This document shows, piece by piece, positions 50,738 through 61,097 of a stretch of 64,000 bases of DNA (its first letter is position 1; every line of letters starts with the position of its first letter). The translations under genes and the position numbers were made by a program. This DNA is from CAVXSP01 sp963724645 (GTDB lineage: Bacteria > Acidobacteriota > Vicinamibacteria > Vicinamibacterales > SCN-69-37). The notes beneath the pieces are model-generated. The model was not told the DNA's origin and made no database searches. It worked only from the letters and a program-made list of their open reading frames with translations. Where the stretch lies: the NCBI GenBank assembly GCA_963724645.1, contig CAVRVJ010000003.1, forward strand, positions 1,488,001 to 1,552,000, in the 5' to 3' direction.

Positions 50738-51430
50738 ATGTCGAACTTGAGGGCGCCGCTCGCCGAGTTTCTCGGAACGTTCTTTCTGTGCTTTGCCGGT
50801 ATTGCCGCCATCTTGTCGAACACGAGCGCCGTCGGCGGCAATCCTGGTCTGCTGGGCATTGCACTGGCCCACGGTCTCGCTCTGTCGATCGCCGTCAACG
50901 CCTTCGGCGGGGTTTCGGGCGCGCACTTCAACCCGGCGGTGACGGCCGGAATGCTCGCGACCGGACGGATCAGCGCATCGAATGCGGGCGTGTACGTTCT
51001 TTTTCAACTCGCCGGCGCGACGGCGGCGGCCGCCATCTGCAAGGCCGCCTTCCCTGAGGCAGCGGTCACCGCGGCCAACCTCGGCATCCCCCTTCCCGCC
51101 CCGTCGGTCTCCACCGGCGTGATCGTCATTCTCGAATTCGTCATGACGTTTCTGCTGATGACCGCGATCTTCGGCACGGCTATCGACACGCGCGGCCAGG
51201 CCGTAAAGATCGGCGGTTTCGGCGTCGGATTGACAGTGACCTTCGATATTCTGGCCGGCGGAGCAATGACCGGCGCGTCGATGAACCCCGCGCGGTCGTT
51301 TGGCCCGGCTTTCATGCAGAACTACTGGGCGTGGCACCACTTATATTGGATTGCTCCAATCGCTGGAGCCGTCACCGCAGCACTCGTGTATCAGCATCTG
51401 ATATTAGATACGAAAGCCCCCACGCCCTGA
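50738..51430 (+). CDS. aqpZ: Aquaporin / MIP family channel
   Basis: Intact 230 residues, six transmembrane helices plus the two half-helices with SGAHFNPAVTAGML and GASMNPARSFGPAFM (both NPA boxes; Arg after the second). AEFLGTFFLCFAGIAA is the usual first helix. Residues in the selectivity filter suggest a water channel, but the position between an AqpZ and a small GlpF-like filter cannot be settled by eye. A strong GGAGGA Shine-Dalgarno lies 6 bases before ATG 50738. Confidence 0.93.
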   Translation: MSNLRAPLAEFLGTFFLCFAGIAAILSNTSAVGGNPGLLGIALAHGLALSIAVNAFGGVSGAHFNPAVTAGMLATGRISASNAGVYVLFQLAGATAAAAICKAAFPEAAVTAANLGIPLPAPSVSTGVIVILEFVMTFLLMTAIFGTAIDTRGQAVKIGGFGVGLTVTFDILAGGAMTGASMNPARSFGPAFMQNYWAWHHLYWIAPIAGAVTAALVYQHLILDTKAPTP

Positions 51431-51486
51431 GCCGCACGGCCGCTGACGCTCGGCAACGCGTCGAGATTCGCAGAAAGGATCCACTC

Positions 51487-51954
51487 TTGCTTCCCGTCGG
51501 CTCCATCGCGCCGGATTTTGAGCTCCTCAGCCATACCGGCGCGGCGGTTCGATTGTTCGATTTTCGCGGCAAACGCCACGTTGTCGTGGCGTTTCATCCG
51601 CTGGCGTTTACTCCAGTGTGCGCCGCCCAGATGCAGACCTACGAGAAGGAGAAGAAGCGCTTCGACGCTCTCGGCGCCCATCTGCTCGGGATCAGCGTGG
51701 ATGCCGGACCAGCCAAGAAGGCCTGGGCCGAGTCACTTGGCGGTATCTCGTACGATCTGCTCAGCGACTTTCATCCGAAGGGCAAGGTGGCGGCGTCCTA
51801 CGGCGTGATGCGGGACGACGGCATCTCCGAGCGCGCGGTCTTCGTCATCGACAAGACAGGCAGGATTGCCTGGGCGAAACGGTACCAGATTCCCGAACAG
51901 CCGGACGTCCTCGAGTTGCTGGCGCAACTCGAGCAGATTCAGATTCAGAAGTAG
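51487..51954 (+). CDS. Peroxiredoxin (AhpC/TSA family), single-Cys type
   Basis: Intact 155 residues. LLPVGSIAPDFELLSHTGAA, VRLFDFRGKRHVVVAFHPLA, FTPVCAAQMQTYEKEKKRFD with the peroxidatic Cys (PxxFTPVC), LGISVDAGPAKKAWAESLGG, VFVIDKTGRIAWAKRYQIPE. No other Cys is present, so it is 1-Cys or uses an external resolving thiol. The TTG start at 51487 has AAGGAT 8 bases upstream and gives the family N-terminus. Converges on the ABC permease genes. Confidence 0.88.
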   Translation: MLPVGSIAPDFELLSHTGAAVRLFDFRGKRHVVVAFHPLAFTPVCAAQMQTYEKEKKRFDALGAHLLGISVDAGPAKKAWAESLGGISYDLLSDFHPKGKVAASYGVMRDDGISERAVFVIDKTGRIAWAKRYQIPEQPDVLELLAQLEQIQIQK

Positions 51955-51993
51955 GGAGTCTCTACTCGAAAAAAAGGCCGAGTGACCTGCATT

Positions 51994-53191
51994 TCACAGT
52001 TCTCGGAGCGCTGATGGAATCGGGAGTCTGGCCGCGCGGATAGCGGGGAAAAGGCCGCCGAACAGGCCCATCACGAGCGAGTAGCCAAGGCCGCTGCATG
52101 AGCAGCGTCCGGCGTCACGGCAAAGGCGAACGCGACCTGGCTGAACGTCTGGAAGTTCATCGTCGCGGTTTCATAACCGTTGAAGGCTCCGTAGGCGAGC
52201 AGGCCGCCTGCCAGGCCACCGATCGCGGCGAGCACCATGGATTCCCCGAGGACGGACACGAGCACGGAGAGGGTGTTGAATCCGAGCGCCCGGAGCGTCG
52301 CGATCTCGCGCGTGCGCGTCGCGACCGCGGTGTACATCGTCAGAATCGCGCCGAACACCGCCGCGATGCCCATGAGGACCGCGATGATATAGCCGATGCC
52401 GTTGATGAGACCGGTCATCACCTCCGTCTGCGCGGCGTAGTACTCGTTCTCGCGCTTTACCGTCACGTTCAGCTGGGGGTTCGTCGTCAGCCAGTTTTTG
52501 AACGTATCGAGCGACGCCGGCGAGTCGAGGCTGCGCCAGCACGGACTGATACGAGTTGCCGCGCTTGTAGGCGCCTTGCAGCACGCGCACATCGCACCAG
52601 ACTTCGCTCTCGGCCACCGACCCATTCGCCGTGAACACGCCGACCACCTTGAGCGTGAGCTGCTTGGACACGTATTCGGACCCGAGATCGATGCCCGCGA
52701 ACTGTCTGAGCGCCGACCGGCCGACGATCGCTTCGTTGGTGCCGAACTGCAGCAGCCGGCCTTCGACGATCTTTACTTCCGGCCGGATCGCCGCGGATTC
52801 CGGCTCGATGCCCCGCAGCGGGACATTGGCCGGCGTGCCGGTCGATCCGTTTGTTCAGATCGACGACGACGTACATTTCCGCGGCCGCCAGCGGCACGGT
52901 TATTGGTGTGGGCCAGACCCGGGCGCCTGCTTGACGATTTCGGTCTCCGGGCCGGTCAGGCCGCTCGTCATTTCCGACTCGGATCCGTTGCGCATCACGA
53001 TGGCGCGCGACGGCGACCCGGCGCCGACCAGCGCGGCGCGGAACCCTTCGCCAATCGACAGCACCGACACGAAGACGACGACAACGCCGGCAATGCCGAT
53101 GAGCGCGACGACGGAGGCGCCGAAGCGCTGAGGCACGGTGCGGACGTCCGAGCACCGTGACGGCAATGGTCTGGCCGATCCAGCGAAACAC
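51994..53191 (-). CDS. FtsX-like ABC transporter permease, second copy (frameshifted)
   Basis: MacB-type permease: N-terminal MFRWIGQTIAVTVLG-like, ASVVALIGIAGVVVVFVSVL (TM1), periplasmic domain with FGTNEAIVGRSALRQFAGID, QLTLKVVGVFTANGSVAESE, then GIGYIIAVLMGIAAVFGAIL, RTREIATLRALGFNTLSVLV, SVLGESMVLAAIGGLAGGLL, ending AIRAARLPIPSALREL. About six frameshifts (near 53,130, 52,915, 52,850, 52,525 and 52,085). GTG start 53191 lies one base after the stop of the first permease. Confidence 0.85.
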
Positions 53192-53192
53192 G

Positions 53193-54353
53193 TCAGTTCC
53201 TCCTCAGGGCGTCGGTAATCTTCAGACGCATCGCCGAGATGGCGGGCAGCGCGCCGGCGAGCAGGCCGAGCAGCACGGCGAGGGTCAAGCCGAGTACCTG
53301 CGCGCGCACGTTGAAAGACGAACACCGGCAGCATCGCGATATTGAACGACTCCGCGCCCGACAAACGCGGCACATGAGAGCGAGCGCCGCCCAGCCGGCG
53401 ACGACCGAAATGGCCAGCGATTCGGCGAGCACGAGGACGAGGATTCGCGCGTCCGAGAAGCCCGAGCGTCTTCAGCACTGCGAGCTCGGCCGTACGCTCG
53501 CGCACCGACTGCGCCATGGTGTTGGCGACGACGAGCAGGATGATGAAGAACACGACCGAAAGAACGGCGGTGATCATCGCGCCGATGTTGCCGGTCTGTT
53601 TCGCGAAGTCCGCGATGACGGCCTTTCTCGGGCTGCGGTCTTGGTTTCCGCCTGCGAATTCGCGAACTTGGCGTCGAGCGTCGCCGCGATCGCCGCGGCG
53701 CTCGACGGATCGCGCGACCTTGATGACGTACCAGCTCACGGTGCCCTTGCCGGCGCGCCGGTTTTCGTCGAAGTAGTCGTACCGGAAGAGAAACTGCGTC
53801 TTGTCGGCGTTCTTGTCGCCGTCGTAGATGCCGTCGATGTTGAAATACCAGGTCTGGCCGTCCTTGGGCATCCAGATGTCGGCGCCGATGGGTACGCGGT
53901 CGCCGAGCTTCCAGCCGTACTTGCGTGGCCGTGTCCTTGCCGACAATCGCGCCCTGGCGATCGGCCTTGAGCGCGTCGCAGCTGCGCGGGCGGGACTTTG
54001 AGCTCCGGATAGAGCTTGCAAGTACGTGTCGACGTCAGTCGCGAACGTCGCGAACTGGCTGGGCTTGTCCTGATAGCTGCCGCCGAACCAGGTGCAATAC
54101 GTCGTCAGCGTGACACCCGGCGTCGCGATGATGTCGTTCAGGTACGACGACCGGGATCAACTGAATGATGCTGACTTTGTCGAACAGCCACAGCCGATCG
54201 GCGCCGGCGAAGTCGACGCCCATGAGTGAAGGCCGCTCGCACGATCATCAGAAAGGCGTACAGCACGAAGCTGATGAAAATGCAGCCGATCGTGAACGCC
54301 GTCCGGAACTTCCGCCGGAACAGGTTGCGCCAGACGAGCGGCAGGTATTTCAT
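53193..54353 (-). CDS. FtsX-like ABC transporter permease, first copy (frameshifted)
   Basis: MKYLPLVWRNLFRRKFRTAF, TIGCIFISFVLYAFLMIVRA (TM1), periplasmic GVDFAGADRLWLFDKVSIIQ, KYGWKLGDRVPIGADIWMPK, FNIDGIYDGDKNADKTQFLF, RYDYFDENRRAGKGTVSWYV, then QTGNIGAMITAVLSVVFFII, VRERTAELAVLKTLGF, and LPAISAMRLKITDALRRN at the C-terminus. Frameshifts near 54,230, 54,150, 54,010, 53,930, 53,640, 53,455 and 53,340. ATG 54353 overlaps the stop of the ATPase gene (ATGA). Confidence 0.86.
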
Positions 54354-55041
54354 GCGATCGCCGCCTCCATCAGCGTGCCCTTCTCGAGATGAAGGGTGCG
54401 CGCTCGCCCGTTCAGCGGCGCGTGGATCGTGGGTGACCATGACGATCGTCTTGCCGTGGTCGCGGTTCAGCGTCTGGAGCAGCTCCAGAATCTCGTCGCC
54501 CGGCCTTGCGATCGAGATCGCCGGTCGGCTCGTCGCAGAGCAGCAGCGTCGGGTCGGTGACGATCGCCCGGGCGATGCCGACGCGCTGCTCCTGGCCGCC
54601 CGGAGAGCTGGCGCGGATAGTGCTTGGCGCGGTCGGCCAGCCCGACGACTTTCAGCGCGATGCCCGCGCGCTCACGCCGCGCGCTCTTCGAGAGCTTGGT
54701 CAAGCAGCAGCGGCAGCTCGACGTTCCGCTCGGCCGTGAGCACCGGCAGCAGGTTGTAGAGCTGAAACACGAAGCCGATGTTCTGCGCCCGCCACTTGGA
54801 CAGGGCGCCGCCGCTCAGTTGCGTGATCTGCACGCCGGCGATCTCAATCGAGCCGCTGCTCGGCTGGTCCAGCCCGCCCATCAGGTTGAGCAGCGTCGTC
54901 TTGCCGGAGCCCGACGGCCCCATCAGGGCGAGAAAATCGCCCTGCCGGGATCGTCAGATTCACGCCCTTGAGCACGTCGATGCGCTCGTTGCCGCGCGTG
55001 AAGAACTTGTGGACGTCGCGAACAGTGACCAGATCGGTCAT
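54350..55041 (-). CDS. ABC transporter ATP-binding protein, MacB/LolD type (frameshifted)
   Basis: Start MTDLVTVRDVHKFFTRGNER, GVNLTIPAGDFLALMGPSGS, Walker A GPSGSGKTTLLNLMGGLDQ, IGFVFQLYNLLPVLTAERNV (Q-loop), LSGGQEQRVGIARAIVTDP (signature), LLLCDEPTGDLD (Walker B), IVMVTHDPRAAE (H-loop). Frameshifts near 54,940, 54,680, 54,605, 54,515 and 54,425. About 230 codons. It powers a lipoprotein/peptide/drug export complex with the adaptor and two permeases. Confidence 0.9.
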
Positions 55042-55130
55042 CGGCTGCCTCTCCGCGTAGCTTGGACACGCTCAGCCGGCGTCATGATGGCCTGACTCAT
55101 GATCCTGCCGACGGCGGCCAGTGGAACCGG

Positions 55131-56368
55131 TTACTTTACAACGACCTTCGCCCCGCCTTCAACTCCTTGGGCGGCGTGATCACGACGCGGTCGCCAGGCT
55201 GCAGGCCGGCGAGCACCTCCACGCGGTCGCCGTCGGCGCCGCCGGCTCTCACGGCCCGGCGCTCGACCGTTTCGCCGCGCACGATGAACACGAAACTGCC
55301 GCCGTTGTCCGTCGCGATCGACGCCTTCGGCACGAGCGTCATCGGCTGCGCCGCCGGCGTCGCCGTCACCCTTGGGTTGATCCGCCTCCCGGAGGAAGGT
55401 GACCTTGATGCCCATGTCCGGCAGGATACGGGGATCGAGCTTCTCGAATGCGATCCGGACCTGCACCGTCGCCTTCTGGCGATCAGCCGTCGGGATCGTG
55501 GTGATCACGTGGCCGGGAATCTGCCATTCGGGATACGCGTCGAGGACCGCTGAGACCTGTTGATCTGGGCGGACCCGGTTGATGTAGCTCTCGTTGACGT
55601 CGACGTCGATCTCGAGCGAGTGCATGTCGACGACGGTGCAGATGCCTGTCCGGGTGAAGCCGCCGCCGGCCGAGACCGGCGAAACCATTTCGCCCGGCTG
55701 CGCGTCCTTGGTGACCGCGATGCCGCTGAACGGCGCGCGAATGATCGTGTCGTCCAGTGCCGTCTTCTGCAGGGCGACCTGATGCTCAGCGACTTTGATC
55801 TGCTCAGCCAGGCTCGCGATGCGCGCCGCCGTCGCGTCGACATCGAGCTTCGCCTGATCGACGTCGGCCTGCGTGACGATGCCGTCCTTGTGCAGCTGAC
55901 GTCATGCGGCCGAGCGTCACCCGCGCCTGGGCCAGATGCGCCTCGTTCTCCTGCACGCCGTGCCGCGCGGCCTCGGCCTGCGCTTCGGCCAGCGCCAGCG
56001 TCGCTCGCGCGCGTCGAGTCGTCCAGTCGCGCGAGGACCTGGCCCTCTTTGACGGCCATGCCTTCCTCGACGTTGACCTCGATGACTTTGCCCGTGATCT
56101 TGGAGGACACCGTCGCCCGCCGCCGCGCCGTGACATAGCCGGACGCGTTCAGCACGGCCGCCTGGGCGCCCGCCGCGCGCTCGGTCACGGCCGCTGCCTG
56201 CACCTCGATCGGCTGCTCCCGCGTCACCCACTTCCACGCGCCGACACCCGCGCCCCCGAGCACCAGCAGCACGATCACCCAGGCCAGCCAGCGGCGGCCG
56301 CGACCACGGCGCTCGGGCTCGCGCTCGATTCGAAGGGCGGCGAGATCCTGCTTTCAGACTCAGCTCAT
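55131..56368 (-). CDS. MacA/HlyD-type periplasmic adaptor (membrane-fusion protein), frameshifted
   Basis: N-terminal anchor RRWLAWVIVLLVLGGAGVGA, then AAVLNASGYVTARRRATVSS, KITGKVIEVNVEEGMAVKEG, QVLARLDDS (lipoyl domain), an Ala/Gln-rich coiled-coil hairpin, KTALDDTIIRAPFSGIAVTK, GEMVSPVSAGGGFTRTGICT, VVDMHSLEIDVDVNESYINR, ILPDMGIKVTFL and VLAGLQPGDRVVITPPKELK. Frameshifts near 55,375, 55,880, 56,010 and close to the start. ATG 56368 requires two compensating indels in the first ten codons. First gene of the export operon, 89 bases before the ATPase. Confidence 0.87.
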
Positions 56369-56531
56369 ACAGGGATCAGCGAAGGCGCACCCGGACAGCA
56401 GCCCAGTTTGACGAACCTGCGACCTACGGGCGTTCGACAGAATCGGCCAGTGGCGGCTGAGTCCCGGTAAAAGGGTTCACCTTCTACGGTCTCACACTGT
56501 TCACCCTTTCACCCTCTCACACTCTTGTCTC

Positions 56532-56841
56532 TTATCGTCCGGGTATGCCAAGCCAGGGCCGGCTCAGGTAGTCGCTCATCCCGAGCGCCGAAGAGAATCA
56601 GCAGCCAGAGGAATCCGGAGACGACGGCGACTTTGGTCAGGGACGTGTTGTAGCGAACGCCCATGAAGAACCAGATCACCAGCGTCGCCTTCGTGCACGC
56701 GATCGCCGAGCGCGACGGCCGTATTCAGGAATCCGAAATCGTGCGACGGCCACCACGACGGTCGGTGAGCGTGAAGACCAGCAGCGCCCCGAAGACCGTG
56801 ACGTACGTCCTGACCGGAGTGATGACGTGATGCGTGGACAT
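56532..56841 (-). CDS. Cytochrome c oxidase subunit IV (small subunit), frameshifted
   Basis: About 103 codons, read by joining frames: MSTHHVITPVRTYVTVFGAL, LVFTLT, VVVA, then DFGFLNTAVAL, AIACTKATLVIWFFMGVRYN, TSLTKVAVVSGFLWLLILF, ALGMSDYLSRPWLGIPGR. Three hydrophobic helices match the prokaryotic subunit IV/CyoD family. Frameshifts near 56,760, 56,705 and 56,585. It closes the respiratory operon, following subunit III by a few bases. Confidence 0.8.
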
Positions 56842-56852
56842 GGCCGTGTGCC

Positions 56853-57576
56853 TCAACCTAGCCGCGCCGAGTTTGAATCCCAGCAGATACAACAACGGGA
56901 ACAGGAAGATCCAGACGATGTCGACGAAGTGCCAGTAGAGGCCCGAGACTTCGACCGGCCCGTAATACGTCGGGCCCGAACCGTCCGCGCCAGGCCATGA
57001 CGAGGATGATGGTCATGAGCACGATGCCCACGACCATGTGGGCCGCATGGATGCCGGTCATGATGAAGTACAGCGAGAAGAAGATCTGCGCGCCGTAGGG
57101 GAGCGCCGGCTCCGGGGCGAAGTGCGGTCCGGGCACGAGGTGGTGCTCGAACTTCGCGGCGTACTCGAAGTACTTGACGACGAGGAACGTGCTGCCGAAC
57201 ATGATCGTGAGAATCAGATTCACGATCTGGCCGCGGCGCGATCCGACCTGCGCGGACCGCACCGCCAGCGCCATCGTCAAGCTGCTGCAGATCAGGACGG
57301 CGGTGTTGATGCCGCCCAGGATAACGTTGAGCTCCTGGCTGCTCTTCTCCCAGGCCAGTCGGATACGTCGTGCGGTAGACGATGTACGCCATGAACAGGC
57401 CGCCGAAGAACATGACTTCGGTGACGAGGAAGATCCACATCCCGAGGATCGACGCCTCGAGCTGCTGCTCCATGCTGTAGAAGTGGTGCTGCAGCCGTCG
57501 GATGGTGCCCGTGGCCGCCGACGGCTGGCGAGGCGCCGTCGTGGCCGGTCGAGTGTCCAATCATGTCCCGCCCCAT
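56853..57576 (-). CDS. ctaE: Cytochrome c oxidase subunit III (frameshifted)
   Basis: HHFYSMEQQLEASILGMWIF, LVTEVMFFGGLFMAYIVYRT, ELNVILGGINTAVLICSSLT, IVNLILTIMFGSTFLVVKYF, EYAAKFEHHLVPGPHFAPEP, FFSLYFIMTGIHAAHMVVGI, then SGLYWHFVDIVWIFLFPLLY. About 240 codons with seven helices. Frameshifts near 57,520, 57,360, 56,985 and at the extreme 3' end, so the exact stop is uncertain (56,853-56,860). The start is either ATG 57576 or 57564, after a His/Gly-rich N-terminus. Confidence 0.88.
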
Positions 57577-57595
57577 GAGCGAAGGGTCGTGGCCG

Positions 57596-59224
57596 TCAGC
57601 CAACGGTGACCTCCCCGGGCGGCCGGTAGTTGTAGGCGGGCTCGTCGACGACGACTGGTCCCGTCGAAATTGAACGTCGGCGGCGGCGACGTCGTCGTCC
57701 ACTCCAGGCCCTTGGCGCCCCACGGATTGGCGGGCGCCGTCGCGCCTTTGAACACGGAGTAGGTCAGGTAGATCATCGGCAGGAGGTAGCCCAGCCCCAG
57801 AATCGACGCGCCGGCGGTCGAGAGCGACGTTCCACACCTGCAGCTCGTCCGGATAGCTGTAGTAGCGGCGCGGCATGCCCAGGTAGCCCGAGCACGAACT
57901 GCGGGAAGAACGTCAGGTTGAAGCCGACGAAGATCAGGATCGCGCAGGTCTTGGCCCACGCTTCGGAATACATCTTCCCGAATATCTTCGGCCACCAGAA
58001 GTGCAGGCCGCCCATGAAGGCCATGACGGCGCCGCCGACCATGATGTAGTGGAAGTGCGCGACGACGAAATAGGTGTCGTGCAGCGCGATGTCCATCCCC
58101 ATCGTCGCCAGGATAGAGGCCGGTCAGCCCGCCGATGGTGAAGAGGCCCATGAACCCGACCACGAAGAAGGTCGGCGACTCCCAACTGACCGAGCCTTTG
58201 TACATCGTCGCGGTCCAGTTGAACGTCTTCACGGCCGACGGCACCGCGACCAGCATGCTGATGAACGAGAACACCAGGCCGGCGTAGATGGACTGGCTGC
58301 TCACGAACAGGTGGTGGCCCCAGACCAGGAACCCGATGACGGCAATCGCGAGGCTCGAGAACGCGACGAAGCCGTACCCGAAGATCTGCTTGCGCGACAT
58401 CGCCGCCACCAGTTCGCTGATGACGCCCATGCCGGGCAGAATCATGATGTAGACCGCCGGGTGCGAGTAGAACCAGAACAGGTGCTGCATCAGCACCGGA
58501 TCGCCGCCGGTCCGCGGATCGAAGATGCCGAGGTGCAGCGCGCGCTCCGCGGCGACCAGCGTGAGCGTGATCGCGACGACCGGCGTGCCCAGGATCATGA
58601 CGAGGCTCGTCGCGTAATTCGCCCAGACGAAGAGCGGCAGCCGGAACCAGGTGAGGCCCGGGGCGCGCATCCGGTGGACGGTGACGATGAAGTTGAAGCC
58701 GGTCAGAATCGACGAGAACCCGGCGACGAACACGCCGACGATCGCCAGCGTCGCGTTCGTGTTCGTGCTCGATGCTGCTGTAGGGCGTGTAGAAGGTCCA
58801 GCCCGTGTCGAGGCCGCCGCTGGCGGCGACCGCCAGCACGATGATGGCCGCCGATGACGTAGAGATACCAGCTCAGCAGGTTGATGCGCGGAAAGGCCAG
58901 GTCCTTCGTGCCGCACATGATCGGCATCAGGAAGTTGCCGAGCGTCGCCGGAATCGACGGCACGAGGAAGAAGAACACCATCGTGACGCCGTGCATGGTG
59001 AAGAGCTTGTTGTAGAGGTCGGCCGACAGGAAGTCGCCCTTGGGCGTCAACAGCTCGACGCGCACGCCGGCGGCGAAGATCGCGCCGAGCGCGAACATGA
59101 TGGTGATCGAGATCAGATACAGCATCGCGATGCGCTTGTGGTCCCTCGTCAGCAGCCAGGCGGCCAGGCCATAGGGCGCGTCGAGGTAGCTGTGTCGTAC
59201 GGTGGTGCGAGCGATTTCCTGCAT
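57596..59224 (-). CDS. ctaD: Cytochrome c oxidase subunit I, A2-type (frameshifted)
   Basis: Heme-copper catalytic subunit. Starts MQEIARTTVRHSYLDAPYGL; NKLFTMHGVTMVFFFLVPSI carries the low-spin heme ligand; HLFWFYSHPAVYIMILPGMG holds the CuB histidine and cross-linked Tyr; WGHHLFVSSQ gives the two other CuB histidines; HDTYFVVAHFHYIMVGGAVM gives the heme a3 ligands. The helix-VI motif is YSHPAV instead of GHPEV, which defines A2-type oxidases. Frameshifts near 58,850, 58,775, 58,115, 57,890, 57,830 and 57,660. About 543 codons. C-terminus YNYRPPGEVTVG. Confidence 0.93.
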
Positions 59225-59263
59225 AAGAGTCTCTCTCGGGACTCAAGCCTCAGGCCCCGAGCC

Positions 59264-60202
59264 TTATTTCTTCAGCGACTTGATGTGCACGATGAGCGCC
59301 ACCAGCTGCTCTTCGCTCACCATGCCCTGAAACACCGGCATCAGCGGCGGATAGCCGGCCACGATCTTGGCCTGCGAGTTCACAATCGACTCGCGCAGGT
59401 AGTTGTCGTCGGCCATGACCGTCCGGCCATCCGCCAGCTTCACTGCGCCGCCCGCAAGGCCCACGAGCGACGGGCCCCGGCCCTTTCCGTCGGCAAGGTG
59501 GCACGTCGCGCAGGTGAGGTCCCTGAACAGTTGCTCGCCGTTCTGGGCCAGGTTCCCGCCGCCGGCGGCGAGGCCGCCGGAGAGCCACGCCTGGTACGCC
59601 TGCGGCTCCATCGCCGTCACCTCGCCGATCATTTGCGAATGTCGCGTGCCGCAGTACTGGTCGCAGTAGATGTGGTACGTGCCCGGGACGGTCGCCCTGA
59701 ACCAGAGCGTCGTCAGCCTGCCCGGCACCGCGTCCATCTTCACGCGGAACGCCGGGATGCCGTAATCGTGGATGACGTCCTCGGACCCGAGCGTGATGCG
59801 CACGTCGCGGTCGACGGGCACGTGCAGCTCGTTGATCTCGCGCACGCCCTCGGGATGCTGCACCTTCCACATCCACTGCTTGCCGACGACGTAGAGCTCC
59901 ATCGCGTCCTGCGGCGGCTTCGACAACCGGAAGAACAGCGACGCGCCCCAGCCGAACATGACCATCGACAGCACCAGCGGGATGATCGTCCAGGTGAGTT
60001 CGAGGACCAGCGAGCCGTGAATGTCGGCGCCGACGTCGTCGGGGATCGCGCCGCCGGTATCGCACCGTGAAGAACACGACCAGGGCGCCGACGAGCACCA
60101 CGAAGAACGCCGTGACGCCCGTCAGAAACAAGTACAGCAGGTCGACTTCGGTCGCGACCGAGGACGCGCTGGGCGGAAGAAACGGAATGCCGTCGTCGAC
60201 AT
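59264..60202 (-). CDS. ctaC: Cytochrome c oxidase subunit II with fused cytochrome c domain (caa3 type), frameshifted
   Basis: Two N-terminal helices (LLYLFLTGVTAFFVVLVGAL, TWTIIPLVLSMVMFGWGASL), then the CuA domain: VVGKQWMWKVQHPEG, DVIHDYGIPAFRVKMDAVPG, YHIYCDQYCGTRHSQMIGEV with all CuA ligands (C, C, H, M and the earlier His). A C-terminal cytochrome c follows: LTCATCHLADGKGRGPSLVG with CxxCH and a likely axial Met in GYPPLMPVFQGM. The fusion is diagnostic of caa3 oxidases. Frameshifts near 60,185 and 60,055. The start ATG 60202 overlaps the SCO stop but needs an indel repair. C-terminus IVHIKSLKK. Confidence 0.92.
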
Positions 60203-61097
60203 CTAGCGGATACCTGTTGCGGTCGGTCCGGACCGCGGTCACCTGCCGCCGCTCGCGGCGCAGAGTCGTCCACATGAACAGGCCAAGCGCCAGAAGCGTC
60301 GCAATGCCGGCCGCCCGGACGACGTTCAGAATGGCAATGCCATATCGGCCGCTCGCCGGGTCGTAGTGGTAGCAGTAGAGCAGCGCCTGATCGACCTTCG
60401 TGCCGATCTTGCCGTCGGCCGCTTCGACCAGCGCCAGCCGCAAGTCGAACGGCGGGAAATCGATGCCGTACAGATATCGTGAAATCCTGCCGGCGGGCGT
60501 CAGGACGGTGATGAGCGCCGGATGCGCGAACTGGCGAATCGCCGGGTCGTAGGCGTACTTGAAACCGACGGCCGACGTCAGCCGCTTGATAGAGCTCTCG
60601 CCGGCCCGTCAGGAAATGAAAGCCCGCCTCCCCGCGCGGACGCCCGTAGCGCGGCAGGTAACTGGCCTTCTTGCTCTGCGCCAGCGACGGCGTGTCGCCG
60701 GGATTGAAGCTGACCACGACGAACTCGAACTCCTTGCCCGCATCGAACGACAGCGTCTGCAGGGCGGCCACCGACGCCGTTCAGCACAAGGGTGCAGAGC
60801 ATCGGACAGTTGTAATAGGCCAGCACGAGCACCACCGGCCGGGTGCCGAAGAAATCGCCGAGCATGACGTCGCGGCCCTGCTCGTCGACAAACGGCGTGT
60901 CCAGGGGCAGCTGCCCGTTCAGGTGCTGATCGACGCCGACGTCCTCAAGGATCGGCAGCCGTTCGGCGGCCGCCTTGCCGGGCGGAGGCACGTCGACCGG
61001 CGCGCGTGAACTGCGCGCCTCCTCTGGCGCCGGAAAGCGCCACGAAGCCCGCGAGGGACACGAATGCAATTCGGCTAGAACAGTTCATGGCCTTCAT
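60203..61097 (-). CDS. SCO1/SenC copper chaperone for cytochrome oxidase (frameshifted)
   Basis: Delivers copper to CuA. Signal-like start MNCSSRIAFVSLAGFVALSG, then LPILEDVGVDQHLNGQLPLD, FVDEQGRDVMLGDFFGTRPV, VLVLAYYNCPMLCTLVLNGV with the copper-binding CxxxC, FEFVVVSFNPGDTPSLAQSK, GEAGFHFLTG, QFAHPALITVLTPAGRISRY containing the third ligand His, and a C-terminal transmembrane helix (AAGIATLLALGLFMWTTLRR). Frameshifts near 61,005, 60,780, 60,605, 60,475 and close to the 3' end. ATG 61097 overlaps the upstream gene by 23 bases; ATG 61088 is also possible. Confidence 0.88.

Noticed and set aside
51955..51993. Rho-independent terminator between the peroxiredoxin and permease genes
   Set aside because: A T-run is present on the minus strand but only a 5-bp stem can be drawn around it; too weak to call.
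60203..60443. A natural SCO-oxidase subunit II fusion
   Set aside because: The frames are continuous only because of an indel. A TAG and an ATG sit at the expected boundary, and both families normally end and start there.
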